64,000 nucleotides of DNA from Kocuria palustris (GTDB taxonomy: Bacteria > Actinomycetota > Actinomycetes > Actinomycetales > Micrococcaceae): positions 1,488,001-1,552,000 of the forward strand of contig NZ_JAFBCR010000001.1 in assembly GCF_016907795.1 (NCBI RefSeq). Reading direction: 5' to 3'. Below, piece after piece: positions 16,429 through 25,455 of this stretch. Numbering within the stretch: position 1 is the first letter of the stretch; the number at the start of each line of letters is the position of its first letter. The position numbers and the translations under genes were made by a program. A model generated the notes under the pieces. That model made no database searches, was not told the origin of the DNA, and worked only from the letters and a program-made list of their open reading frames with translations.

Positions 16429-17148
16429 ATGAGAATCCTGACAGTGGACCTGACCGCCCGATCCCGCCGCACCGACGAGCCCGTGCCGCCCGGATGGGCC
16501 GCCGATGACCTCCTGATCGAGGCCGTGCGCCCCTCCGAGCTCGCGTGGGCCTGCGCGGACCTCCAGCCCGAGGCCGTGGTGGTCACGACCGACTCCGCGG
16601 GCCGCGCCGACGCCTTCCTGGTGCGCTCCCTGCGGGAGGAGGAGGTGGGCGTGCCCGTGCTGGTGATCGCCGCCGAGGCCGACGGCGAATCGCTGGCCGC
16701 CTCCCTGGAGGCAGGAGCCGACGATGTGGTGCCCTCCCCCTCGACCCCGATCGAGATCCGCGCCCGGCTGCGCGCCCTGGCCCGACGCCCCCGCACCTGG
16801 ATGCCGGACCTGCTCACCAACGGCCCGCTCCAGGTCGACGTGCTGGGCCACCGCGCTGCGGATGACGGCCAGGAGCTCGAGCTCACCGCCCAGCAGTTCC
16901 GCCTGCTCACCGTCCTGATGCGCAATCCGGGCCGGGTGATGTCGCGCGATCAGCTGCTGGCCGCCGCCTGGGACCCGGCCCAGGAGGTCAGCTCCAATGT
17001 GGTCGAGCAGTCGATCTCCGGGCTGCGCGCGCGCCTGCCGCGCTCCGGGTCGGCGCTGCGCACGGTGCGCGGCATCGGCTACCGGCTGGATCGCCTGGAC
17101 CACGGCGACCGACGGGACGGCGCCGCAGCAGGCACCCGCGCTGCCTGA
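16429..17148 (+). CDS. orphan OmpR-type regulator with degenerate receiver
   Basis: The 239-residue protein has a response-regulator receiver (residues 1-118) and an OmpR/PhoB winged helix (about 128-222; ELTAQQFRLLTVLMRNPG, then RTVRGIGYRL). The receiver looks inactive in the classical sense: the paired N-terminal acids are reduced to VDLT, the Thr/Ser position is Ala (VIAAEAD) and the conserved Lys is Ser (VVPSPST), although D55 may occupy the phosphorylation site. It therefore probably works without a kinase, like other atypical OmpR-family regulators. No kinase gene is beside it on the same strand; the histidine kinase at 17251 is convergent. Confidence 0.8.
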   Translation: MRILTVDLTARSRRTDEPVPPGWAADDLLIEAVRPSELAWACADLQPEAVVVTTDSAGRADAFLVRSLREEEVGVPVLVIAAEADGESLAASLEAGADDVVPSPSTPIEIRARLRALARRPRTWMPDLLTNGPLQVDVLGHRAADDGQELELTAQQFRLLTVLMRNPGRVMSRDQLLAAAWDPAQEVSSNVVEQSISGLRARLPRSGSALRTVRGIGYRLDRLDHGDRRDGAAAGTRAA

Positions 17149-17250
17149 CAGCGCTGCCGATGCTCCGACAGCTGCTGCCCAGGCAGACCGGGCCAAGCTG
17201 TCGGCACTGGGGCCCGGCAGCACTCGCAGCGCGGCAGGCAGCGGGTCCGC

Positions 17251-18959
17251 TCAGGCCAGCGGCAGCTCGATCTCCACGACGGTGCCGTGCGCATGCCCGG
17301 GCGCCGGGGACTTCAGCCGGGCGCTGCCGCCGGCGGACTCCGCGATGGTCCGCACGATCGCCAGCCCGAGCCCCGAGGAGCCCTCGGCACCGGCGGTGCG
17401 GGCATCGTCGCCGCGGGCGAAGCGGTCGAAGGCCGTGGGCTGCAGGTGCTCCGGGATGCCGGGGCCGTCGTCGGCCACGGCAAGCACTGCACGGCCGTCG
17501 CGGATCCCCAGGCTCGTGGTGACGCGGGTCCCGGCGGGCGTGTGCTTGCGGGCGTTGGAGAGCAGGTTGGCGACGGTCTGCTGCAGCTGAGCGGCCGGGA
17601 CTCGCACGGGGACGGGCTCGTCCGGGACGTCGAGCTCCCAGGCGTGCTCGGGGCCGGCGGCCTGGGCGTCCATGACGGCCTCGGCGGTGATCTCGCCCAG
17701 ATCCACGGGGTCTCCGGACGGCTGCTGCTGGGCTCCGGCGTCGGCATCCAGGCGGGCCAGCAGCAGGAGGTCCTCCACGAGCCCGTTCATGCGCTGCGCC
17801 TGCGCGAGCAGCCGGTCCAGGATCCGCTGACCGTCCGGGGTGAGTTCCTCGCGCAGCCGCAGCATGTCCGCGTACCCGCGCACCGAGGCCAGCGGGGTGC
17901 GCAGCTCGTGGGAGGCATCGGCCACGAAGCGGCGCAGCTGGGCCTCGGAGGCGTCGCGGCGGGTCATGGCATGGTCCACGCTGAGCAGCAGGGTGTTCAG
18001 CGCCCGGCCGACCTCCCCGACCTCGGATCCCTCCTGCGCCAGATCGCCGCGCACGAGGTGATCCGCGACCGGTACCCGGGCTTGGGCCAGCGGCAGCTGG
18101 GCGACGTCGGAGGCGCTGCGCGAGATGCGCCGCAGCGGCTCCAGCGACCGGCGCACCCACCACAGCCCGGCCGCGGCGATGACGGCCAGCGCCGCCAGCG
18201 AGACCAGCACCACCGTGGTCACGATCGTGGCGGTGGTGCGCTCGATCTGCGCCGCGGGAAGACCCGTGACCACGACGCGGTCCTGCGTCTTCACCTGTGC
18301 GTCCTGCGGCGATGCCGACGGGGCCGGGGCCTGCGATGCCTGCGCCTGGCCGTCCGGGGCCTTCTCCGCCCCGTCCTGCGCGGAGGATGGGGCCTGCGAG
18401 GCGCCCATGCGATAGGCGCCGATGGACAGCTCGAGGGCTCGGACCGGGGCGTCGGAGTCCTGCTGGGGATCGGCGGCCTCGTTCAGGACGCCGGAGTCCT
18501 CGATCGCCGCGACGTCCTCGGCCGGCAGCTCCCGGATCTCGCCGTCCTCGCCCAGGTAGCGCGCGCTCGTCGTCCGCCCGTCCTCCTGCACGAGCGCGAG
18601 CACCCCGACAGGCTGTCCGGGGGCAGCCAGGGGGTCGCGCTGGCCGTCGTCGGCGGGATCGGCGGCGCTCGTCGGGTCAGCGACATCGGAGGGCTCGGCG
18701 GCTCCGGAGGGCTCGGGCGCCTCGGACGGCTCAGCCGGGCTCGACGGCTGCGCGGCGCCCGGACCGCCGCCCTGATCGCCCAGGAAGTTCCACGACCGGC
18801 TCATGGCCTGGCGCACGGAGTCGTCGAGCTGTGCGCTGAGCGTGCGCTGGGCGATCAGCGCGGTCGTCGTCCCCATGGCCGCCAGCACCAGGGCGACGAG
18901 CACGACCACCCCGATGACGGTGCGCAGCGCCAGACTGTGCCGCCAGCGCAGGCGCGGGC

Positions 18960-18963
<4 letters not shown>
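17251..18963 (-). CDS. membrane sensor histidine kinase
   Basis: The 570-residue kinase has a first helix at about 14-36, a long extracytoplasmic sensor (37-244) with Pro/Ser/Ala-rich insertions, a second helix at 245-270, a HAMP region, the phospho-acceptor box VADASHELRTPLASVRGY with H352, and a HATPase domain showing the N box NLLSNARKHTPAG, the G1 box DDGPGIP and the G2 box GLGLAIVRT. It resembles the TcrY/MprB-type kinases of actinobacteria. Its ATG overlaps the stop of the response regulator gene by 4 nt (ATGA), so the two are translationally coupled. The signal is unknown. Confidence 0.93.
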
Positions 18964-19691
<728 letters not shown>

Positions 19692-19806
19692 GGTTCTCCT
19701 TCCGACGTCCGCGTCCATCCTGGCAGACCCTTCCGCCGTCACAGGCCCGGACCTACACTCCGTGCGGACGCCCGGGAACGGCCCGGGCCCTGCCAGAGGA
19801 GCGCAC

Positions 19807-20628
19807 GTGCCCGAGCAGAAGCTGAATCCCGTCCAGGGCGGACCGATCTGGATCGACCTGTCCACCCACGATCTCGACGGCGCCCAGAGGTTCTACTCCG
19901 AGCTGCTCGGCTGGTCCTTCCAGGACGGCGGCGAGGAGTTCGGGCACTACCACACGATCACTCACGAGGGACGGGCGATCGGCGGCGCCATGTCCTCGCT
20001 GATGGGTCCCGACGGACCCACCGAGGAGCCGAACGGCCCCACCACGTGGACCGTCTACCTGCGCACGTCGGACATCGCCACCTCGGTCTCCCGCGCGGAG
20101 TCCGCCGGGGCGCAGGTGCTCTTCCCGCCCATGGACGTGTCCGATCTGGGCTCCATGACCGTGCTCTCCGATCCGGCCGGGGCCGCCGTGGGCCTGTGGC
20201 AGCCGGGAACGTTCGACGGCATCCAGGCCGCCGCCGCGCCCGGGCTGCCCTGCTGGTTCGAGTGCATGTCCACCGACTACGACGCCTCCGAGGCCTTCTA
20301 CCGCGACGTACTGGACTGGGATATCGCGCGCATGGGCGAAGACGAGGCGGAGCAGTCCGAGGACGCACCCTCCGGCGTGCGCTACGCGACCCACGGCGCA
20401 GGCGAGGCCGCTGCCGCCGGTCTGTGCGAGGCCGCGAGCTTCCTGCCGGAGGGCACCCCGTCGTTCTGGCGCGTGTACTTCGGCGCGGAGGACGTGGACG
20501 CCGCGCTGTTGACCGCGACCCGCCTGGGCGGCACCGTCCTGGACGGACCCATGGACTCGCCCTTCGGCCGCCTGGCCACCGTGGCGGATCCGCAGGGCGC
20601 GAGCTTCCAGATCATCCAGGCGGTCTGA
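19807..20628 (+). CDS. VOC-family protein with two glyoxalase-like domains
   Basis: The 273-residue protein carries two tandem VOC (vicinal oxygen chelate) domains. The first begins GPIWIDLSTHDLDGAQRFYS and the second CWFECMSTDYDASEAFYRDV, each with the characteristic F-Y-x-x-L/V-L-G/D-W turn. Such tandem proteins act as metal-dependent lyases, dioxygenases or antibiotic-binding proteins, and the ligand here cannot be told. The GTG at 19807 has AGAGGAG 5-6 nt upstream. A TACACT at about 19751 may be its -10. A 12-bp hairpin follows the stop, so it is probably monocistronic. Confidence 0.85.
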   Translation: MPEQKLNPVQGGPIWIDLSTHDLDGAQRFYSELLGWSFQDGGEEFGHYHTITHEGRAIGGAMSSLMGPDGPTEEPNGPTTWTVYLRTSDIATSVSRAESAGAQVLFPPMDVSDLGSMTVLSDPAGAAVGLWQPGTFDGIQAAAAPGLPCWFECMSTDYDASEAFYRDVLDWDIARMGEDEAEQSEDAPSGVRYATHGAGEAAAAGLCEAASFLPEGTPSFWRVYFGAEDVDAALLTATRLGGTVLDGPMDSPFGRLATVADPQGASFQIIQAV

Positions 20629-20638
20629 GGTCCCCGCG

Positions 20639-20672
20639 GTCCTCGTCGCGGCCGCTGGAGCGCGACGAGGAC
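20639..20672 (+). terminator. 12-bp hairpin after the VOC gene
   Basis: A perfect 12-bp stem (20639-20650 with 20661-20672) and 10-nt loop begins 10 nt after the plus-strand stop. Confidence 0.65.
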
Positions 20673-20797
20673 GCCGTGGTTCCGGGGCGCGCTGCACTTC
20701 CGCTCGTTGACCGGGATCAAGGCGCCTGGCGCGTCCAGCGGGCATCCTGAAGGCATCGGCTCACCGGAGCCGCATCCTGTCGAGACGGAGGACCGCC

Positions 20798-21142
20798 ATG
20801 GAGCCGCTGCACCGCATCGCCGACGACCTGCTGGAGACCGCGCGGGGCGAGGAGAACGGACGAGCCGCTCGCCTGCTGGTCCACGACGGCCCGCTGCGGC
20901 AGACCCTCGTGGCCCTGCGAGCCGGCGCGGAGCTCGCCGAGCACAACTCGCCGCCCGCGGCCTCCATGCAGGTGCTGCGCGGCCGGGTCCACGTCACGGC
21001 CCAGGAGCACGACGAGCTCTCCGAGGGCGAGATCGCAGCCCTGACGCACCACCGCCACGGGGTCCTCGCCCAGGAGGACTCGGTATTCCTGCTCACCACG
21101 GTCACCGGCGTTGCCGGAATGGACAGCCACTGCGACCAATGA
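20798..21142 (+). CDS. small cupin-domain protein
   Basis: The 114-residue protein fits a single cupin barrel: a short N-terminal helix, then LVALRAGAELAEHNSPPAASMQVLRGRVHVT, in which H replaces part of the usual HxH metal motif and the glycine-rich turn is kept, and a second motif around THHRHGVLAQEDSVFLLTTV. It resembles small cupins of the LuxR/TtgR-neighbour type with no assigned reaction. GGAGG lies 6 nt before the ATG. It is convergent with the thioesterase gene, with only 12 nt between the stops. Confidence 0.75.
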   Translation: MEPLHRIADDLLETARGEENGRAARLLVHDGPLRQTLVALRAGAELAEHNSPPAASMQVLRGRVHVTAQEHDELSEGEIAALTHHRHGVLAQEDSVFLLTTVTGVAGMDSHCDQ

Positions 21143-21154
21143 GGTCGTTCTTGC

Positions 21155-22063
21155 TCAGCCGCGGGCCCAGACGATCTCGCTCGAGCCCAGCAGCCGATCC
21201 TGCGGATCGCGGACCTGCGACTGCGTGATCGCGATCCGGCGGCCGTCCTTGAGCACCTCGACCCCCACGCTCAGGGGTGGGCCGTCAACCGGCACCGGGC
21301 GGTGATAGGTCGTCCCGATCGAGACGGCCCTGCGTGCGCCGTCCGCTGATCCGGGCCGGCTCAGCGCCTGGGCCGCCTCGCCACGGCCCTCGTGCGCGGC
21401 CTTGGCCGCAAGCATCCGTCCTGCCGCCAGCTCGTGCAGGCGCATCTGGATCCCGCCGTGCATGATCCCGGCGCTGTTGGCCGTGTCGGCGGAGGGGATC
21501 ACGCTGAAGCGGCCGTCGTCGTTCCCGACAGGCTCCAGCGGCAGCAGCCGCGCCCAGTCCTGGGGCTCGGCGACCTCTCCCCACTGCTGTGTGGACTCCG
21601 GGCTGGAGCCCGCGTAGCCGCCCTGGCCATCGACCGCCATGAAGCGTCCCAGCGCCTCGGCGACCGCGCGCCCGTCCTCGCCCACCAGCACGCCGCGGGC
21701 CACGATGCCGGTCGGCCCCGCACTGAGCAGCTGGCCCGCACCGCGCAGCGTCTCCCCCGAGCGCGGCGCGCTGAGCTGCTCGACCCGCAGCGACAGCGTG
21801 AGCATGGACTCGCCCTTCCCCAGCCCCTCCCGGATGCCCTGGGCCACGGAGATGTCCGCGGCGACTCCCAGATGGCTCGCCACGGGATCCTGGGGCATGC
21901 GCGCCAGCACGGCGAGGTGCTCGCCGTGGATCGTCGTCACGCGCGTCCCGCCCGTGAGATCGCCGGGCTGACGGGGGCTGCGGACGACGGTGGCGTCATC
22001 GGCGAGGAAGTCGCGGCCGATCGCCTGGAGCGCGGGCGAGGGAAGCATCTGCCGGAAGGGCAT
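21155..22063 (-). CDS. double hotdog-fold acyl-CoA thioesterase-like protein
   Basis: The 302-residue protein contains two hotdog domains of the PaaI/thioesterase type. The second shows the typical helix NSAGIMHGGIQMRLHELAAG, where the HGG turn is the family hallmark, and the first contains VASHLGVAADISVAQGI in the corresponding place, without HGG. One active and one degenerate half is common in such duplicated thioesterases. It should hydrolyse an acyl-CoA or a similar thioester; the chain is unknown. AGGAG lies 6 nt upstream of the ATG at 22063. Confidence 0.82.
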   Translation of the reverse strand: MPFRQMLPSPALQAIGRDFLADDATVVRSPRQPGDLTGGTRVTTIHGEHLAVLARMPQDPVASHLGVAADISVAQGIREGLGKGESMLTLSLRVEQLSAPRSGETLRGAGQLLSAGPTGIVARGVLVGEDGRAVAEALGRFMAVDGQGGYAGSSPESTQQWGEVAEPQDWARLLPLEPVGNDDGRFSVIPSADTANSAGIMHGGIQMRLHELAAGRMLAAKAAHEGRGEAAQALSRPGSADGARRAVSIGTTYHRPVPVDGPPLSVGVEVLKDGRRIAITQSQVRDPQDRLLGSSEIVWARG

Positions 22064-22151
22064 GGAGAACTCCTGAGGTCGGGGCCGCTCTCACCTTAGG
22101 TCGTTCGCCGTCGCCGAGGTCAGAGAGGCTCTCCTCAGTCGACTCCCGTTG

Positions 22152-22274
22152 AAGCCGCACATGCACCACCGCTCAGCGCTGATGGCCTGCGGTGGTGCGG
22201 CCTCGTCCCACGCGTCAGTTCAAGCCGCACCAATGACTCCAATCGACTCTGATCAGGTGCGCAAATGCGGCTTC
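22152..22274. repeat. cluster of GTGCGGCYT words downstream of the DUF559 gene
   Basis: Four copies of the word GTGCGGC(C/T)T lie here in alternating orientation: 22152-22160 (minus), 22195-22204 (plus), 22222-22230 (minus) and, lacking the first G, 22266-22274 (plus). GCACCACCGC at 22163-22172 pairs with 22189-22198 in a 10-bp stem that may also act as a terminator. Confidence 0.6.
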
Positions 22275-22279
22275 GAAGC

Positions 22280-23263
22280 TCAGCGACCCGCTCTCGCAGC
22301 CCGTACCAGTCGGACCGCTTCCGGAGCTGTCCCAGGCACTTCCTGGCGCATGTCCTTCCAGCTCAGGCGGATCTCGCGCCAGCCGGCGGCGACGGTCGCC
22401 CGCTCGCGTTCGATATCTCGGACTCGCTGATCGATGCCGTCGTGGTGGGGGCCCTCGATCTGCAAGGCAAGACGATTCCCCACGTCCGCCAGATCGGGCC
22501 AGACTGGTCGATGCCCGGGCGCCGTCAGCTCGATGTCGGTGACCCACCCCCGGAGACCGAAGGCCTCCAGCAGCAGGCGCATTCGCGTCTCCAGTGCCGA
22601 GTCCACGGCGGAGAGCGCACGCTCGAGTCCCTGCCGCACCCGCGCGACGCCGCGCACACGCGACATCCGCCGCAGATCGGTCGCCATCGCCTCCAGCGGA
22701 CGAAGGCACCCCAGGCCGGCTCGAGGGCCCGTCGAGTGCTCATCGATGATGCCCTCCAGCAGAACGAGCAGGTCGTCGTCGGTGAGCAGCGGTCGGCCCC
22801 GGCCGCGGGTCATCCCGGCCAGATCGACGGCGGTCCGCGTGGGCCCGGTGACCAGCATTTCCGCGCGCATCACGACATCCTCAGGGACCAGGAGTGCTCG
22901 GTGCCCGACGACGCCGATCCGTCTCGGGGCTTTCCGGCCAGCCGTCTGGGTGAGGTGGACCGCTGTGGAGCCGCGAAGGCGCTTCGAGAGTCGCAGACCG
23001 AGCACCTGCGCCGCGGTGACATGACTGATCACAGCTCCTGGAGTCACCACCTGAGCCGGCAGCGCCAGCGACGGGGCGTGCCCCGGCGGAGTCTCCGGTG
23101 CCCGATGCTCCGTACAGGACCAGAGGCTGCGCCCTTCGCTGCCATACGCCCTGCCGGAGAGCTGTCCTCGCGTCAGGCCAGCGGCGCGTGCGTCGTCGAG
23201 GGTGAATGTGCGCGCCTGCAGAGACGCCGGCGGATGATGCGGTGGTGTGGGCATGGACCCCAT
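22280..23263 (-). CDS. AbiEi-like N-terminus fused to DUF559 (Vsr-like) nuclease domain
   Basis: The 327-residue protein has an N-terminal region resembling the AbiEi-type winged helix (FTLDDARAAGLTRGQLSGRA, then HVTAAQVLGL) and a C-terminal DUF559 domain of the very-short-patch-repair/PD-(D/E)XK fold. Expected catalytic residues are visible: the Asp in VWPDLADVGNRLALQIEG, the Glu of IEG, the following His pair and the terminal GWREIRLSWKDM strand. Family members are abundant orphans in actinobacteria with no proven role. No AbiEii toxin partner is present. GGAG lies 4 nt before the ATG at 23263; ATG 23254 is the alternative. Repeats flank both sides. Confidence 0.82.
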   Translation of the reverse strand: MGSMPTPPHHPPASLQARTFTLDDARAAGLTRGQLSGRAYGSEGRSLWSCTEHRAPETPPGHAPSLALPAQVVTPGAVISHVTAAQVLGLRLSKRLRGSTAVHLTQTAGRKAPRRIGVVGHRALLVPEDVVMRAEMLVTGPTRTAVDLAGMTRGRGRPLLTDDDLLVLLEGIIDEHSTGPRAGLGCLRPLEAMATDLRRMSRVRGVARVRQGLERALSAVDSALETRMRLLLEAFGLRGWVTDIELTAPGHRPVWPDLADVGNRLALQIEGPHHDGIDQRVRDIERERATVAAGWREIRLSWKDMRQEVPGTAPEAVRLVRAARAGR

Positions 23264-23578
23264 CTCACTCCGACCGACGGTCGGCTCCAGCTCTCTGCCC
23301 CTCCGAAGAGGATGTTGCGACGGGCGCACCCTGGAAATGTGTCGCTGTGGAGCCGCGAAGGATGGGCGGCCTGCAGTCATGCGCCCTCATCGAGGCCGCA
23401 CCACCGCATGTCATCACGTCCGATCAGCAGCAGAAGTGCGGCCTCGGCGCGGCGTCTTCGCTCATGCCGCAGCATCGCATGCCATGGGGCGGGATCAGAG
23501 GAATACGTGCGGCCTCAACCGAGGGGGCGGGGCGGCAGGTGCGCGGGGCGGCAGGTGCAGGACGACGACAGCGGCGGA
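23264..23578. repeat. 315-bp gap upstream of DUF559 gene with the same repeat word
   Basis: No gene is seen. GAGGCCGCAC at 23392-23401 and its complement GTGCGGCCTC at 23436-23445 and 23507-23516 are three further copies of the word found downstream of the gene. A 7-bp palindrome, CCGACCG and CGGTCGG around one central base, lies within about 25 nt upstream of the start. Two 14-nt direct copies of GGGGCGGCAGGTGC (23529-23542 and 23545-23558) adjoin the end of the next gene. Confidence 0.55.
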
Positions 23579-24775
23579 TCAGCTGCGCAGCGCGCGCTCC
23601 GCGCCGGAGGCGGCCAGCACGGCGCAGGACAGCCAGATCGCACTCGCAGGCCCCAGCGGGGCGGCGACCGCGCCGGCGATCAGCGGCATCCCCACCTGTC
23701 CCAGTCGGTTGGCCATCAGCCGCACAGCCAGCGCCGAGCCGCGCCAGCTGGAGGGAACGGCCGTGGTGATCATGGACATGGTCAGCGGCTGGCCGAGCCC
23801 CAGGAAGAAGCCGCCGATCGCCAGCAGCAGTCCCGCCAGCCACACGTGGCCCATCACGAACGGCGGCACGGCGAGCGCGATCGCCGAGCCCAGGAGGCTG
23901 GCCTTGAGCAGTCCGGGCCGGGAGAAGCGGACCACCAGCTTGGGCAGCACCACGCGCGAGAGGATCGAGGCCCCGCCGCGGATGGCCAGCAGTGCACCCA
24001 CGACCACCGGGGCCACCCCCGCCTGCTCGCCGACCAGCGGCAGGAACGCGGTGAGGATGTCGAGCATGGCCAGCAGCCCGAGCGAGGCGGTCATCTGCGG
24101 CGTGACACCGGGGGCGCGCATGACGCGGGCGATGGAGGCGCGCGGCGCGTCGTCGTCGGAGGAGGTAGCGGGCCGAAGCGTCCCGGAGCTCGTGCGCAGG
24201 AGGACCGGAAGCAGCGCGGCCAGCGCCAGTCCCGCCCCGACCCACAGGGCGAGCTCGATCCGCGCCAGGCCGTAGGCGGAGCCGGTGACCGACTGCGAGC
24301 CCACGAGCGCCCCGCCCAGCAGCGGCCCGAGCATCTGCCCCACCGAATACGAGGCGGTGAACCAGCCGAAGCCGGCATCCAGGCGGTCGTCGGGAGCGAT
24401 GCGCGCGATCGAGGTCTGCCCCGCGATCGTGAAGGCCAGGTGCCCCAGCCCGAGCACCGCGCTGGCGGCGGCGATGCCCAGCACCGACGGGAGCAGAGCC
24501 AGCCCGGCGCCGCCGATGCCCAGCATGGCCACGCCGGCGCAGAGCATCAGCCGCAGCGAGGACATGCGATCGGAGACCCGCCCGAGCCACAGCGCGGTGA
24601 TCAGCGGCAGGATCGCGTACGCGGCGGTGGTGACGCCGATCGTGAGCGGGCCGGCATCCAGGGCGATCAGCTTGTAGCTCGTGATGGGGCGCAGCAGGTT
24701 CAGCCCGGTCTGGGTCAGCGCCCCGGCCAGGCACAGCAGCCACAGCCACATGAGGGAGCGCGGGGAACGGGTCAT
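23579..24775 (-). CDS. MFS efflux transporter
   Basis: The 398-residue protein has 12 predicted membrane helices and MFS signatures: the loop 2-3 motif LGRVSDRMSSLRLML (motif A) and the helix-5 motif C-like stretch SYSVGQMLGPLLGGALVG, which is typical of proton-driven drug exporters. It is most similar in layout to the Tet/Bcr-type 12-helix exporters; the substrate is unknown. The start is ATG at 24775. There is no ribosome site, but TACCCT (24784-24789, minus strand) lies 8 nt upstream, fitting a leaderless transcript. Confidence 0.88.
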   Translation of the reverse strand: MTRSPRSLMWLWLLCLAGALTQTGLNLLRPITSYKLIALDAGPLTIGVTTAAYAILPLITALWLGRVSDRMSSLRLMLCAGVAMLGIGGAGLALLPSVLGIAAASAVLGLGHLAFTIAGQTSIARIAPDDRLDAGFGWFTASYSVGQMLGPLLGGALVGSQSVTGSAYGLARIELALWVGAGLALAALLPVLLRTSSGTLRPATSSDDDAPRASIARVMRAPGVTPQMTASLGLLAMLDILTAFLPLVGEQAGVAPVVVGALLAIRGGASILSRVVLPKLVVRFSRPGLLKASLLGSAIALAVPPFVMGHVWLAGLLLAIGGFFLGLGQPLTMSMITTAVPSSWRGSALAVRLMANRLGQVGMPLIAGAVAAPLGPASAIWLSCAVLAASGAERALRS

Positions 24776-24797
24776 CGCCGTCGAGGGTACGCCCGTG

Positions 24798-25328
24798 TCA
24801 GTCCAGGGGCGCGGCGACCTCCGGGTCGAGCCGCCGACGGGCGTCGCGGCGCCTCCAGTAGGCGCGCAGCCCCAGCACCAGCGCGATCACGACGACGACC
24901 ACCGCGGCCGTCACCACCGGCTGGCGCAGCCAGGCCTGCAGCACGGCCATCCCGACCGTTCCGTAGATGCAGCCCCAGAAGAAGGTGCCCGCGAGCATGG
25001 CCGGGATCCATCGCACCAGGGGCATGCGGGTCAGCCCGGTCATGACGATGACCGCCGTCTGGAATCCCACGGTGAGGAAGCATGCCGGGACGGCCAGCAC
25101 GCCCCACCGGTTCACGAAGGCCTCGGCGCGCAGGTACGCCGGGGAGGCGACGACGCGCTGCACGAGCAGCGAACGACGGCCCCCGCTGCCGGCCGCGCGC
25201 GCGATCCCGTACATGATCGACGTCCGCAGGATGCCCACGGCCCAGAAGAAGAGGATGGTGCCCACGACGGGCAGCGATTCGATCCACTGCCCCATCGCCT
25301 CGAGGGAGGAGGGGGCCTGGTCGTCCAT
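24798..25328 (-). CDS. DedA/VTT-like membrane protein
   Basis: The 176-residue protein has four to five hydrophobic segments. The centre, VNRWGVLAVPACFLTVGFQTAV followed by IPAMLAGTFFWGCIYG, follows the DedA/VTT (SNARE-associated) pattern, although the usual catalytic-looking F-x-R-x-x-P-x-x-R is not preserved. DedA proteins take part in lipid flipping and membrane homeostasis. TAGCCT (25335-25340, minus strand) ends 6 nt before the ATG at 25328, suggesting a leaderless transcript. The gene lies just upstream of the MFS exporter on the same strand with 22 nt between stop and start. Confidence 0.72.
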   Translation of the reverse strand: MDDQAPSSLEAMGQWIESLPVVGTILFFWAVGILRTSIMYGIARAAGSGGRRSLLVQRVVASPAYLRAEAFVNRWGVLAVPACFLTVGFQTAVIVMTGLTRMPLVRWIPAMLAGTFFWGCIYGTVGMAVLQAWLRQPVVTAAVVVVVIALVLGLRAYWRRRDARRRLDPEVAAPLD

Positions 25329-25391
25329 CCCGCCAGGCTACAAGCGCGCCGAGCCGCTGGTTGGCGACGAGGTGTCGCCCGCCAGCACGCA

Positions 25392-25438
25392 CGACGACGG
25401 CGCCGCCCCCTCGCGAGAGGAGAGCGGCGCCGTCGTCG
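25392..25438 (-). terminator. 15-bp stem-loop after the dehydrogenase gene
   Basis: A perfect 15-bp stem (25392-25406 with 25424-25438) and 17-nt loop lies 17 nt past the stop of the minus-strand dehydrogenase gene. Confidence 0.75.
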
Positions 25439-25455
25439 ATCGGTCCTATCGGGCC

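Noticed and set aside
22280-23263. AbiE toxin-antitoxin system
   Set aside because: Only an AbiEi-like N-terminus is present and no AbiEii nucleotidyltransferase gene is adjacent; the C-terminus is a nuclease domain instead.
23529-23558. CRISPR-type repeat
   Set aside because: Only two 14-nt copies with no spacer periodicity and no cas genes.
22265-25045. 926-codon plus-strand ORF
   Set aside because: Low-complexity antisense frame across the nuclease and MFS genes, which both have strong family motifs on the minus strand.
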